Shown piece by piece: positions 25,066 through 33,164 of a DNA stretch of 58,493 nucleotides (positions are counted from its first letter, which is position 1; each line of letters opens with the position of its first letter). Origin of the DNA: Bacteroidaceae bacterium (lineage in GTDB: Bacteria > Bacteroidota > Bacteroidia > Bacteroidales > Barnesiellaceae_A); the NCBI GenBank assembly GCA_017532725.1, contig JAFXIZ010000062.1, positions 1 through 58,493 on the forward strand. The letters are read 5' to 3'. A program made the position numbers and the translations under genes. The notes under the pieces are model-generated. The model ran no database searches. It saw only the letters and a list, made by a program, of their open reading frames with translations, and was not told the origin of the DNA.

Positions 25066-27153
25066 ATGAACAAAAATTGGATGATTATGGGTATGGCAGG
25101 ATTAGCCATATTGACTGCTTGTAATACACAAGAAGTAGCCCAAGAAACAGTAATTGGGAAACAAGAGATTACCGTCGAAAACGGTATTATGACTCCTGAA
25201 GTGATGATGGCATTTGGCCGTGTGTCGGGTCCCGAAGTGTCGCCCGATGGTACTAAAGTGCTATATGGTGTGCAATATGTCGATTATAAAGCCAATAAGA
25301 GCAATCGCGACCTCTTTGTTGCTCCTATCGACGGAACACCCGTGAAGATTACCAATACAGCCAAGAGCGAAGGCAATGCAGTGTGGTTGGATGACAATAC
25401 CATTGCATTTACCTATGCCGATGAAAACGGTGTACCTCAAGTGTGGCGCAGCAATGCCGATGGTACCAATCGTGTGAAGATGTCGTCGGTTGAACGTGGT
25501 GTCGAGGGTTTCCTCTTCTCGCCCGACCGCACTCAAGTAATACTTATATCTACCGTATCGCTCCACAATAAGGCTGTCGATTTGTATGAAGACCTGCCCG
25601 ATGCTTCGGGTCGTGTTATCACCGACTTGATGTATAAGCACTGGGATGAGTGGACCGAGGCTATTCCTCACCCCTTCATAGCACAAGTTGAGGGCGATAT
25701 GATTGTAAATCCCAAAGATATTCTCGAGGGTGAGCCTTACGAGGCTCCTATGCGCCCCTTCGGTGGTGCCGAGTCGTTTGCTTGGGCACCCGATGGTAAG
25801 TCTATCGTATATGTGTGTCGTAAAAAGACCGGTATGGAGTATTCGTTATCGACCAACAGCGACTTGTATCGCTACAACCTCGTTGACGGCACTACCGAAA
25901 ACCTTACCGAAGGTATGATGGGATATGATACCAATCCCGTATTCTCGCCCGACGGCAACTACCTTGCTTGGACAAGTATGGAGCGTGACGGATATGAGAG
26001 CGACAAAAACCGACTCTTTGTCCTCGATATGCAGACAGGCGAAAAAACATATCTCACCGAGAATTTCGACTACATTGTCAATACATTTGCTTGGGCACCC
26101 GATGCCGGTGTTATCTACTTTACTGCGCCCTATCAAGGTATGGTGCATATATTCAGTGTAGCCCTCAATGGTCTTGCCATACAGCAGATTACCGAAGGCT
26201 ATTATGACTATGCCACTGTTGCTCCGGCTGCCGACAACAAACTCGTTGCTATGCGTCATTCACTCTCGCAACCCGATGAGATTTATGTTGTTGACCTCGC
26301 TTCGCGCCAAGTTGCCGACCTCTCTCGCGAAAACGAAGCATTGCTCGCCAATATCGAGATGGGTAATGTCGAAGAGCGTTGGATACCCACTTCCGACGGT
26401 AAGAAGATGCTTGCTTGGGTAGTATATCCTCCTCATTTCGATGCAAGCAAAAAGTATCCCGCCGTATTGTATTGCCAAGGTGGCCCTCAAAGCCCCGTAA
26501 GCCAATTCTGGTCGTATCGTTGGAACTTGCAACTGATGGCATCGCAAGGCTACATCATCGTGGCTCCCAACCGTCGTGGCTTGCCCGGATTTGGTCAAGA
26601 GTGGTTGGAACAAATCAGTAAGGATTATGGTGGCCAAAATATGCGCGACTATTTCGCTGCTGCCGATGCACTCAAGGCCGAGCCTTATGTCGATAAAATG
26701 GGTGCTGTAGGTGCAAGTTATGGAGGCTTCTCGGTATATTGGTTGGCAGGACATCACGAAAAACGTTTCGATGCCTTTATCGCACACGCTGGTATATTCA
26801 ACCTCGAACAACAATATATGGAAACAGAGGAGATGTGGTTTGCCAATTGGGATATGGGCGGTGCACCTTGGGATAAAACCAATGCTATCGCACAACGCAC
26901 ATTTGCCAATTCACCTCACCGTTTCATCGATAAGTGGGATACACCCATATTGTGTATCCACGGCGAAAAGGACTTCCGTATCCTTGCTTCACAAGGTATG
27001 AGCGCCTTCAATGCAGCCAAGTTGCGTGGCGTTCCTGCCGAGTTGCTTATATTCCCCGATGAGAATCACTGGATCCTTCAACCTCAAAACGGCGTTCTCT
27101 TCCATCGTACATTCTTCGGATGGCTCGACCGTTGGTTGAAACCTGCCGAGTAA
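25066..27153 (+). CDS. S9-family prolyl-oligopeptidase-like peptidase, lipoprotein (dipeptidyl-peptidase-like)
   Basis: The protein has 695 residues. MNKNWMIMGMAGLAILTAC has a lipobox with C19, so it is probably tethered in the envelope facing the periplasm. Residues ~60-420 are a WD40-like propeller with repeated SPDG/APDGK..VY strands (FSPDRTQVIL, WAPDGKSIVYVC, FSPDGNYLAWTS). The C-terminal alpha/beta-hydrolase domain has the catalytic triad S551 (GASYGGF), D636 (HGEKDF) and H668 (DENHWI). Length and layout resemble Porphyromonas DPP5-like peptidases, which release dipeptides from peptides; exact specificity cannot be read from sequence. A terminator follows. Confidence 0.93.
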   Translation: MNKNWMIMGMAGLAILTACNTQEVAQETVIGKQEITVENGIMTPEVMMAFGRVSGPEVSPDGTKVLYGVQYVDYKANKSNRDLFVAPIDGTPVKITNTAKSEGNAVWLDDNTIAFTYADENGVPQVWRSNADGTNRVKMSSVERGVEGFLFSPDRTQVILISTVSLHNKAVDLYEDLPDASGRVITDLMYKHWDEWTEAIPHPFIAQVEGDMIVNPKDILEGEPYEAPMRPFGGAESFAWAPDGKSIVYVCRKKTGMEYSLSTNSDLYRYNLVDGTTENLTEGMMGYDTNPVFSPDGNYLAWTSMERDGYESDKNRLFVLDMQTGEKTYLTENFDYIVNTFAWAPDAGVIYFTAPYQGMVHIFSVALNGLAIQQITEGYYDYATVAPAADNKLVAMRHSLSQPDEIYVVDLASRQVADLSRENEALLANIEMGNVEERWIPTSDGKKMLAWVVYPPHFDASKKYPAVLYCQGGPQSPVSQFWSYRWNLQLMASQGYIIVAPNRRGLPGFGQEWLEQISKDYGGQNMRDYFAAADALKAEPYVDKMGAVGASYGGFSVYWLAGHHEKRFDAFIAHAGIFNLEQQYMETEEMWFANWDMGGAPWDKTNAIAQRTFANSPHRFIDKWDTPILCIHGEKDFRILASQGMSAFNAAKLRGVPAELLIFPDENHWILQPQNGVLFHRTFFGWLDRWLKPAE

Positions 27154-27178
27154 TATTTATTACACCGTTATATAAAGG

Positions 27179-27216
27179 TAGGGGCTGTATCGTGTTGATA
27201 CAGTCCCTATTTCTAT
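27179..27216 (+). terminator. Terminator after S9 peptidase
   Basis: The stem TAGGGGCTGTATC / GATACAGTCCCTA includes one wobble pair and has a GTGTT loop. A T-rich tail follows. Confidence 0.8.
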
Positions 27217-27333
27217 TACAACCTATGAGGTTTGCCATCAATTCAAGACATTTTTTGCACGCTGCGTTGCACAAGTTGTATGTTTTTGAGCAATAAAATG
27301 GTTGTTATATGCAACCTTGATGCCTCGTTTTAA

Positions 27334-27363
27334 TTGTTAAAGTCAGGATTTTGTTTATCTTTG
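27334..27363 (+). promoter_or_regulatory. Promoter of the etfB-etfA-acd operon
   Basis: TTG (27334-27336), a 19-bp spacer and TATCTTTG (27356-27363). The leader would be about 58 nt. Confidence 0.7.
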
Positions 27364-27424
27364 CATCTTGAATATTAATATTAAGGCAAAACAAGATTTA
27401 TCTAATATCAAATAATTAGTAATT

Positions 27425-28291
27425 ATGAGTTTGAAAATCGTAGTTCTGGCCAAACAAGTGCCCGACACCCGTAACGTGGGTAAGGATGCGATGAAAGAGG
27501 ATGGTACAATCAACCGTGCCGCTCTCCCCGCAATCTTCAACCCCGAAGACTTGAACGCTTTGGAGCAAGCCCTCCGTTTGAAAGAAGAACATCCCGGCTC
27601 GACAGTAACCTTGCTTACTATGGGTCCTCCCCGTGCTGCCGAAATCATTCGTGAAGGAATGTTCCGTGGTGCCGATGGTGGTATCGTTCTTACCGACCGT
27701 GCCTTTGCCGGTGCCGATACATTGGCTACATCGTATGCCTTGTCGTGCGCAGTGCGCAAGATAGGCGATTATGATATTATTGTAGGTGGTCGTCAGGCCA
27801 TCGACGGTGATACTGCTCAAGTAGGCCCTCAAATAGCCGAAAAATTGGGTATTCCCCAAGTTACATACGCCGAAGAGATTATATCGGTTGCCGACGGTAA
27901 AGCCACTATCAAGCGTCGTTTGGAGCGTGGTGTTGAGACAGTGACTTGCCCTCTTCCTTTGGTAGTTACTGTCAACGGTAGTGCCGATGAATGTCGTCCT
28001 CGCAATGCTCGTCGCATACAACAATATAAATATGCCAAATCGCCCAGCGAGAAGGCCGAACTCGAATCTACAGCGTTGTACGACGCACGTCCTTATCTTA
28101 ACATCGAGGAGTGGAGCGTTAACGATGTAGATGCCGACCTCAATCAAGTAGGTCTTGCCGGCTCGCCCACCAAGGTGAAAGGCATCGAAAATGTCGTATT
28201 CCAAGCCAAAGAGAGCAAACGTTTAGAAGGTACTGATGCCGAGATTGATGAATTGATACAAGATCTTATCGCCAATCACACTATCGGATAA
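27425..28291 (+). CDS. etfB: Electron transfer flavoprotein beta subunit
   Basis: The 288-residue protein is a beta subunit of electron transfer flavoprotein (ETF), which shuttles electrons between acyl-CoA dehydrogenase and the respiratory or bifurcating partner. The family N-terminus LKIVVLAKQVPDT is present, followed by NPEDLNALEQALRL, TLLTMGPPRA, DYDIIVGGRQAIDGDTAQVGP and PLPLVVTVNGSADE, the last two lining the AMP/FAD pocket. The alpha subunit follows 40 bp later and an acyl-CoA dehydrogenase after that, so the product is expected to act as the EtfAB-Acd complex in the cytoplasm. Confidence 0.96.
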   Translation: MSLKIVVLAKQVPDTRNVGKDAMKEDGTINRAALPAIFNPEDLNALEQALRLKEEHPGSTVTLLTMGPPRAAEIIREGMFRGADGGIVLTDRAFAGADTLATSYALSCAVRKIGDYDIIVGGRQAIDGDTAQVGPQIAEKLGIPQVTYAEEIISVADGKATIKRRLERGVETVTCPLPLVVTVNGSADECRPRNARRIQQYKYAKSPSEKAELESTALYDARPYLNIEEWSVNDVDADLNQVGLAGSPTKVKGIENVVFQAKESKRLEGTDAEIDELIQDLIANHTIG

Positions 28292-28331
28292 GCAGTAGTA
28301 CCTATATTATAAACAAGAAATACATATAAAT

Positions 28332-29351
28332 ATGAATAATCTCATTGTATATTGCGAAATAGAAGACGGCATCATTGCCGATGTCAGCCTCGAACTCCTT
28401 ACCAAAGGTCGCACACTTGCCAACAAGCTTAATTGCAAACTTGCTGCGCTTGTTATCGGTAGCAACCTCGATGGTATTGAAAAGCAACTCTATCCCTACG
28501 GTGCCGATATAGTATATACAGCCGACGATGCTCGTTTGTATCCCTATACATCGCTTCCTCATACAGCCATCGTGTGTGGCTTGTTCCGCGAGGTTGAGCC
28601 TCAAGTGTGCTTGATGGGTGCTACCAGCATCGGTCGTGACTTAGGCCCTCGTGTATCGTCAACCTTGCACAGTGGCCTTACTGCCGACTGTACATCGCTT
28701 GAGATAGGCCCTCACGAAGACAAGAAAGCCGGTAAAACTTACGAAAACCTGCTGTACCAAATACGTCCTGCTTTCGGTGGTAACATCGTGGCTACCATTG
28801 TCAATCCCGAGTGCCGTCCTCAAATGGCCACAGTGCGCGAGGGCGTGATGAAAAAAGAGATTTACGATGCCAATCATCAAGGCGAGGTGGTAAAACTCGA
28901 CGTTGCCAAGTATGTGCAAGACACCGACTTCGTAGTTGAGATAATAGACCGTCAGATGGAGAAATCAAAAGCCAACATCAAAGGCGCATCTATCGTTGTA
29001 GCCGGTGGTTATGGTATGGGCTCAAAAGAGGGCTTCGATATGCTCTACGACTTGGCTGGTGTATTGGGTGGCGAAGTAGGTGCAAGCCGTGCCGCTGTCG
29101 ATGCCGGTTATTGCGAGCACGAGCGTCAAATCGGTCAAACAGGTGTAACCGTTCGCCCCAAATTGTATATTGCTTGTGGTATATCGGGACAGATACAACA
29201 CATTGCAGGTATGCAAGAGAGTTCTATAATAATATCTATCAACAACGACCCCAATGCTCCGATAAACACTATCGCCGACTATGTTATTACAGGTAATGTT
29301 GAGGATATTATTCCCAAACTCATCAAATACTACAAGAAAAATTCGAAATAA
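28332..29351 (+). CDS. etfA: Electron transfer flavoprotein alpha subunit
   Basis: The protein has 339 residues. The C-terminal half is the FAD-binding domain with AGGYGMGSKEGFDML, LGGEVGASRAAVDAGY, RQIGQTGVTVRPKLYIACGI, SGQIQHIAGM and IISINNDPNAPI, the standard ETF-alpha fingerprint. The N-terminal domain (MNNLIVYCEIEDG...ELLTKGRTLANKLN) packs on EtfB. It lies between etfB and the acyl-CoA dehydrogenase with gaps of 40 and 26 bp, so the three are one operon under the promoter at 27334. Confidence 0.96.
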   Translation: MNNLIVYCEIEDGIIADVSLELLTKGRTLANKLNCKLAALVIGSNLDGIEKQLYPYGADIVYTADDARLYPYTSLPHTAIVCGLFREVEPQVCLMGATSIGRDLGPRVSSTLHSGLTADCTSLEIGPHEDKKAGKTYENLLYQIRPAFGGNIVATIVNPECRPQMATVREGVMKKEIYDANHQGEVVKLDVAKYVQDTDFVVEIIDRQMEKSKANIKGASIVVAGGYGMGSKEGFDMLYDLAGVLGGEVGASRAAVDAGYCEHERQIGQTGVTVRPKLYIACGISGQIQHIAGMQESSIIISINNDPNAPINTIADYVITGNVEDIIPKLIKYYKKNSK

Positions 29352-29377
29352 TAACCGACTACAATAAAACTATAGAT

Positions 29378-31081
29378 ATGTCTAACTTTTATTTAGATAA
29401 CAGTGATCTTAGACATCACTTGACCCACCCTCTTATGGAGAAGTTGGTGGCAATGAGAGAACGCAATTATACCGATGCCGAGAAGTATGACTATGCTCCC
29501 TTCAACTATGAGGACGCAATGGATAGTTACGAAAAGGTGTTGGAAATTGCCGGTGAAATATCTGGTGAGATTGTAGCCGCCAATGCCGAGAGTGTTGACC
29601 ACGAAGGACCTCACGTTGTAGATGGTCGTGTGGTATATGCACAAGGTACTCAGAAGAACTTGGATGCACTTGTTAAGGCCGGCTTGATGGGTATCTCTAT
29701 TCCCCGTCGTTACAATGGCTTGAACTTCTCGCTTGTTCCCTATATTATGGCTGCCGATATGGTGAGCCGTGCCGATGCCGGTTTCGTAAACATCTGGGGC
29801 TTGCAAGACTGTGCCGAAACAATATACGAATTTGCCAGCGAAGAGCAAAAAGCCAAATTCTTGCCTCGCGTGTGTGCCGGCGAAACAATGGCTATGGACC
29901 TTACCGAGCCCGATGCCGGTAGCGACTTGCAGGCCGTTATGCTCAAGGCTACATACAACGAAGCCGATGGATATTGGTACCTCAATGGTGTAAAACGCTT
30001 TATTACCAACGGTGATGGCGAGATTGCACTTGTATTGGCTCGCTCGGAAGAGGGTACTAAAGATGGTCGTGGCTTGTCTATGTTTATCTACGACAAGAAC
30101 GACGGTGGCGTAACCGTACGTCGTATCGAGAATAAGATGGGTATCAAAGGCTCGCCCACTTGCGAACTTGTATTCAAGAACGCTCGTGCCGAGTTGTGTG
30201 GTAGCCGTAAGATGGGTCTTATCAAGTACGTTATGGCCCTGATGAACGGTGCTCGCTTGGGTATTGCCGCTCAATCGGTAGGTGTGTCGGAGGCTGCTTA
30301 TCGTGAGGCTCTTGCATACGCACAAGACCGTAAGCAATTCGGTAAGGCTATTATTGAGTTTCCTGCTGTATATGAGATGATTTCGGTAATGAAGGCCAAA
30401 CTCGATGCTTCTCGCTCGTTGTTGTATGAAACAACTCGTTTTGTTGACCTCTACAAGAGTTGGGAAGACATTGCCAAGGAGCGTATGCTCGAAGATGCCG
30501 AGCGTGCCGAGATGAAGGCTTTCCAAAAACTTGCCGATGCCTTTACTCCCCTTGCTAAAGGTATGTCGAGCGAATACTGTAACCAAAATGCCTACGACTG
30601 CGTGCAAGTACACGGTGGCTCGGGCTTTATGAAGGACTATGCTGGCGAGCGTATCTATCGCGATGCCCGTATCACATCTATCTATGAGGGTACTACACAA
30701 TTGCAAGTTGTTGCTGCCATTCGCCACGTCACTACCGGTACATATCTCAATAAGATAATGGACTATGAGGCTGCCGAAATCAGTGCCGACCTCTTGCCCT
30801 TGCGCGAGCGTCTTGTGGCTATGCGCGAGAAGTATGCTGCTGCCGTTGAGAAAGTTACTGCTACAAAGGACAATGAGTTAATCGACTTTATGGCTCGTCG
30901 TTTGGTCGAAATGGCAGGTAACATTATTATGGGCCACTTGTTGTTGCTTGATACTACTCGCAACGATAAGTTTGCTACTTCGGCTCGCATATACATCAAT
31001 ATGGGTGAGGCCGAGGTTGCCAAGCACGCTGCCTTTATCGAAGGCTACACTGCCGAGCAACTCGCCGATTATCGTCGTTAA
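29378..31081 (+). CDS. Acyl-CoA dehydrogenase
   Basis: This 567-residue FAD enzyme oxidises acyl-CoA to enoyl-CoA and passes electrons to ETF. Visible blocks: MAMDLTEPDAGSDLQAVML and KRFITNGD (FAD/substrate site), NKMGIKGSPTCELVF, AYAQDRKQFGKAIIEFPAV, QVHGGSGFMKDYAGERIYRD, and SIYEGTTQLQ, where the Glu is the likely catalytic base. It is about 170 residues longer than classical short-chain members; the extra C-terminal part (from LNKIMDYEA...) is typical of the long bacterial group. The etf genes upstream support function as one unit. The fatty or branched acyl substrate cannot be told from sequence. Confidence 0.93.
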   Translation: MSNFYLDNSDLRHHLTHPLMEKLVAMRERNYTDAEKYDYAPFNYEDAMDSYEKVLEIAGEISGEIVAANAESVDHEGPHVVDGRVVYAQGTQKNLDALVKAGLMGISIPRRYNGLNFSLVPYIMAADMVSRADAGFVNIWGLQDCAETIYEFASEEQKAKFLPRVCAGETMAMDLTEPDAGSDLQAVMLKATYNEADGYWYLNGVKRFITNGDGEIALVLARSEEGTKDGRGLSMFIYDKNDGGVTVRRIENKMGIKGSPTCELVFKNARAELCGSRKMGLIKYVMALMNGARLGIAAQSVGVSEAAYREALAYAQDRKQFGKAIIEFPAVYEMISVMKAKLDASRSLLYETTRFVDLYKSWEDIAKERMLEDAERAEMKAFQKLADAFTPLAKGMSSEYCNQNAYDCVQVHGGSGFMKDYAGERIYRDARITSIYEGTTQLQVVAAIRHVTTGTYLNKIMDYEAAEISADLLPLRERLVAMREKYAAAVEKVTATKDNELIDFMARRLVEMAGNIIMGHLLLLDTTRNDKFATSARIYINMGEAEVAKHAAFIEGYTAEQLADYRR

Positions 31082-31106
31082 TTAATTTTTACGCTGAATA
31101 TCGAAG

Positions 31107-31143
31107 GCGATGTGTCACCGTTTGTGGCGCATCGCTTTTTTTA
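31107..31143 (+). terminator. Terminator of the etf-acd operon
   Basis: GCGATGTGTCAC (31107-31118) pairs with GTGGCGCATCGC (31124-31135), with two wobble pairs. A run of seven T follows. Confidence 0.9.
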
Positions 31144-31160
31144 TGGTATAGCCCAATAAC

Positions 31161-31194
31161 AAAAAAAAGACCGCATCTCCCGATGCAGCCTTTT
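31161..31194 (-). terminator. Minus-strand terminator
   Basis: On the minus strand CTGCATC-GGGA-GATGCGG is followed by a long U run (plus strand A 31161-31168). It lies just after a 22-codon ORF on the same strand. Confidence 0.8.
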
Positions 31195-31223
31195 CATATC
31201 AAAAACAAGAAAGAGGAATCTTA

Positions 31224-31292
31224 TCAATCTCCTATGTAGGAGAAGATAAGGACAATAATACCAATGAAACACACAAAAAACAAGAATATCAT
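31224..31292 (-). CDS. Possible 22-residue membrane peptide
   Basis: The minus-strand ORF starts at the ATG at 31292 and encodes a peptide that begins MIFLFFVCFIG and ends SYIGD, almost entirely hydrophobic and long enough for one membrane span. A strong minus-strand terminator lies 30 bp after the stop. I see no consensus promoter or ribosome binding site, and the nearest upstream gene on this strand ends nearly 400 bp away. It could be a genuine small membrane peptide like the accessory subunits of membrane complexes, or a chance ORF. Confidence 0.3.
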   Translation of the reverse strand: MIFLFFVCFIGIIVLIFSYIGD

Positions 31293-31320
31293 TATTGCAT
31301 TGTAGTGCCGTTATCAATAT

Positions 31321-31368
31321 GAACAGGGTGCTGTATGTGGCATCGCTATGCTGTTGCTTGCCCTGTTC
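31321..31368. other. Intergenic hairpin upstream of the small minus-strand ORF
   Basis: GAACAGGG (31321-31328) pairs with CCCTGTTC (31361-31368). The 32-nt loop holds an inner GCATCGCTATGC hairpin. It lies 29 bp upstream of the 22-codon ORF and may be part of its leader. The rest of 31369-31460 shows nothing recognisable. Confidence 0.45.
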
Positions 31369-31461
31369 GATATTATAACAACGTTGTTGCGAAAAGGTTT
31401 ATATGCTTGCTGTATATATTGTTTTTTTTCTTGTTATGGGTGGGTTAAAAACTATAATCAC

Positions 31462-31520
31462 TAAACATTAACCTCTCAACGCTCATAGCCCCTTTGTGGC
31501 TAACTTACAAGCCGTAGGCT
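31462..31520 (-). repeat. Intergenic repeat, copy B
   Basis: The reverse complement begins AGCCTACGGCTTGTAAGTTA and follows copy A (20232-20292) for about 60 bp with few differences. It lies 166 bp downstream of the MauE-thioredoxin gene on that gene's strand. Confidence 0.75.
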
Positions 31521-31545
31521 TCTGCTCCCCTAAGGTAGAAGAGCC

Positions 31546-31658
31546 GTCAGCCCTGCTGACTGAGGAGTATGAACACACTCGGAGGCTATAACCCTACACA
31601 CACCCGATACGTCGAAGACGTTTCACTGTTATGCATAATAGTGAAACATCTTCGATGT
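31546..31658. repeat. Array of four palindromes
   Basis: GTCAGC-CCT-GCTGAC (31546-31560), ACGTC-GAA-GACGT (31609-31621), a 28-bp near-perfect palindrome centred on TGCA (31620-31647), and ACATC-TTC-GATGT (31646-31658). The last three directly adjoin and could form a cloverleaf. Any of them may also end transcription of the minus-strand gene at 31686. Confidence 0.65.
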
Positions 31659-31685
31659 TGATGCCTTGTCTGTGTGTACTATATG

Positions 31686-32690
31686 TTATTGTATATCGGT
31701 TGCCTCGGCAGGTATAGAGTCGCTGTCGATGGCAACAACGTTGGTAGTGTCGTTTTCGGTTTCGAGAACTGCGTATAAGTGCGATGTGTCAATGCCTCGC
31801 TCCTTCATAAAGAATAGTGCTGCGGGCAACTCGCCTTGCATTTGTTCTACGATAGAGTCGTTGCGAACGTAGTAAATAGTGGGGAATTGGTTGGTAAGTT
31901 CCAAGAGGCTGTCGGGACGGTATTCCTTGATGGTAAATTGAGGGTTGAAATAGTCTTCAAAGAATTTGCGACCTCGGCTGTTTCTTATTGTCAAGCCTAT
32001 AACTTTATCGACTGCTCCCTTTTCCTCATATTGCTTCAAGTTTTCCATCGAGTTGAAGCAGTGAGGGCATTGGTATGAGAAGGCAAATACCAGATAGGTA
32101 GAGTCGGGCGATGTCTCTATAAAGTCGCTCAACTTGTTTTCGCTCAGTGCAACCGGCTTGGTGCTTATCATCTTCAGTGATGCGCCCGTACCCGATGTTG
32201 TGCGCGATGTGTATCCACTCATAAATGCAGCAAGGCATAGTACGAGGATGAATGTGCTGTTTATTACCCAATTGGTGTTGATAGGCTCGCGAGGAGTGTT
32301 TATCCACACGTCGATACATAAGTATAGCAGTATGGCATTGCGTAGCAATGATATCCAAGGCGAACTGCTCAATACCTTGATAGGGCCGAAGCAACCACAG
32401 TCGGTTACATCTTGTGCCAGCCAACCGTATAAGAATATGCCGGTGAGTAGAACAACGAAAATTGTGCTTATGGCAGCCATAAGGCGTTGGTTGAGGTTGA
32501 GTATGAGGTTAAGACCCAAGTACAACTCGACAATGATGATGATAGGAGCCATAAACCATAGGTCGCCAAATCCGTATTGGGTAATGGTTTGTGCAAAGAG
32601 TGCCGAGTCGATAGACTTGGCAAAGCCCGATATCAAGAATACTGCTCCGGCTATAAAACTATATATTTCTATTCTTTTATTCATATACAC
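31686..32690 (-). CDS. Membrane MauE/DoxX-like protein fused to a thioredoxin-like domain
   Basis: The protein has 334 residues. The start is either 32690 or the Met two codons later. Residues ~8-165 hold about five membrane spans of the MauE/DoxX type (YSFIAGAVFLISGFAKSID at the front), with a DCGC pair at C98/C100 next to a span. Residues ~175-310 are a thioredoxin-like domain on the far side of the membrane with CPHC at C208-C211 (AFSYQCPHCFNSMENLK) and the cis-Pro loop region FPTIYYV. MauE-type proteins work in disulfide chemistry of exported proteins; a role in making or breaking disulfides in the envelope is inferred. The small Cys-rich lipoprotein gene directly upstream on the same strand (74-bp gap) is a plausible client. 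Confidence 0.8.
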   Translation of the reverse strand: MYMNKRIEIYSFIAGAVFLISGFAKSIDSALFAQTITQYGFGDLWFMAPIIIIVELYLGLNLILNLNQRLMAAISTIFVVLLTGIFLYGWLAQDVTDCGCFGPIKVLSSSPWISLLRNAILLYLCIDVWINTPREPINTNWVINSTFILVLCLAAFMSGYTSRTTSGTGASLKMISTKPVALSENKLSDFIETSPDSTYLVFAFSYQCPHCFNSMENLKQYEEKGAVDKVIGLTIRNSRGRKFFEDYFNPQFTIKEYRPDSLLELTNQFPTIYYVRNDSIVEQMQGELPAALFFMKERGIDTSHLYAVLETENDTTNVVAIDSDSIPAEATDIQ

Positions 32691-32764
32691 ATTGGCTTAA
32701 TAATATAATGCTTGCACCTGTGATAGATGCAAGCATTATTATTTTGAAAATTTTGTTTGCCTAA

Positions 32765-32992
32765 TTATCTGCAAGAGATTTCATCGAAATAACCATAATC
32801 ATAGGTATCGAACGCATTTTCCAAACCTTTGCAACTTGTATAACCGGGGTAATCTGCCAAATCATAATCTTCTGTAACTGACACACCTTCCACTACCCAA
32901 GTACAAGTACATACATCATCTTCGCAAGCTGTCAAAAAAGCTCCCAAGCCCATTGTTGCGATAGCAGCAACAAACATCAATTTCTTTTTCAT
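32765..32992 (-). CDS. Small Cys-rich lipoprotein
   Basis: The 75-residue precursor has the signal MKKKLMFVAAIATMGLGAFLTAC and a lipobox Cys at 23. The mature ~53-residue part is acidic and Tyr-rich, with four more cysteines (VCTCTW, SCKG, and ISC near the C-terminus). I recognise no family. It has a perfect promoter (33064-33094) and lies immediately upstream of a membrane protein with CPHC and DCGC motifs, so its cysteines may form disulfides handled by that neighbour. It could be a structural lipoprotein, a redox substrate or a peptide precursor. Confidence 0.75.
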   Translation of the reverse strand: MKKKLMFVAAIATMGLGAFLTACEDDVCTCTWVVEGVSVTEDYDLADYPGYTSCKGLENAFDTYDYGYFDEISCR

Positions 32993-33063
32993 TGTTTTAG
33001 TTATTAAATAGTTATTATTGGTTTTAATTAATCCTCTTTCTCAATATATTGTTAAGGACGTGG

Positions 33064-33094
33064 CAAAGATAGAATGAATATTCCTTTTTGCAAA
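33064..33094 (-). promoter_or_regulatory. Perfect promoter for the small lipoprotein and MauE-thioredoxin gene
   Basis: On the minus strand: TTTG (33094-33091), a 19-bp spacer, TATCTTTG (33071-33064). The leader would be about 68 nt. Confidence 0.75.
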
Positions 33095-33164
33095 ATTTTT
33101 TTAATATATTTTTTATAGCCTTTTTGGGGACACTATCTTCGATAAGCATTTTTAGTGCCACTAC

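Noticed and set aside
29393..30727. 444-codon minus-strand ORF
   Set aside because: It is antisense to a perfectly readable acyl-CoA dehydrogenase and its product matches nothing; this is codon-bias shadowing.
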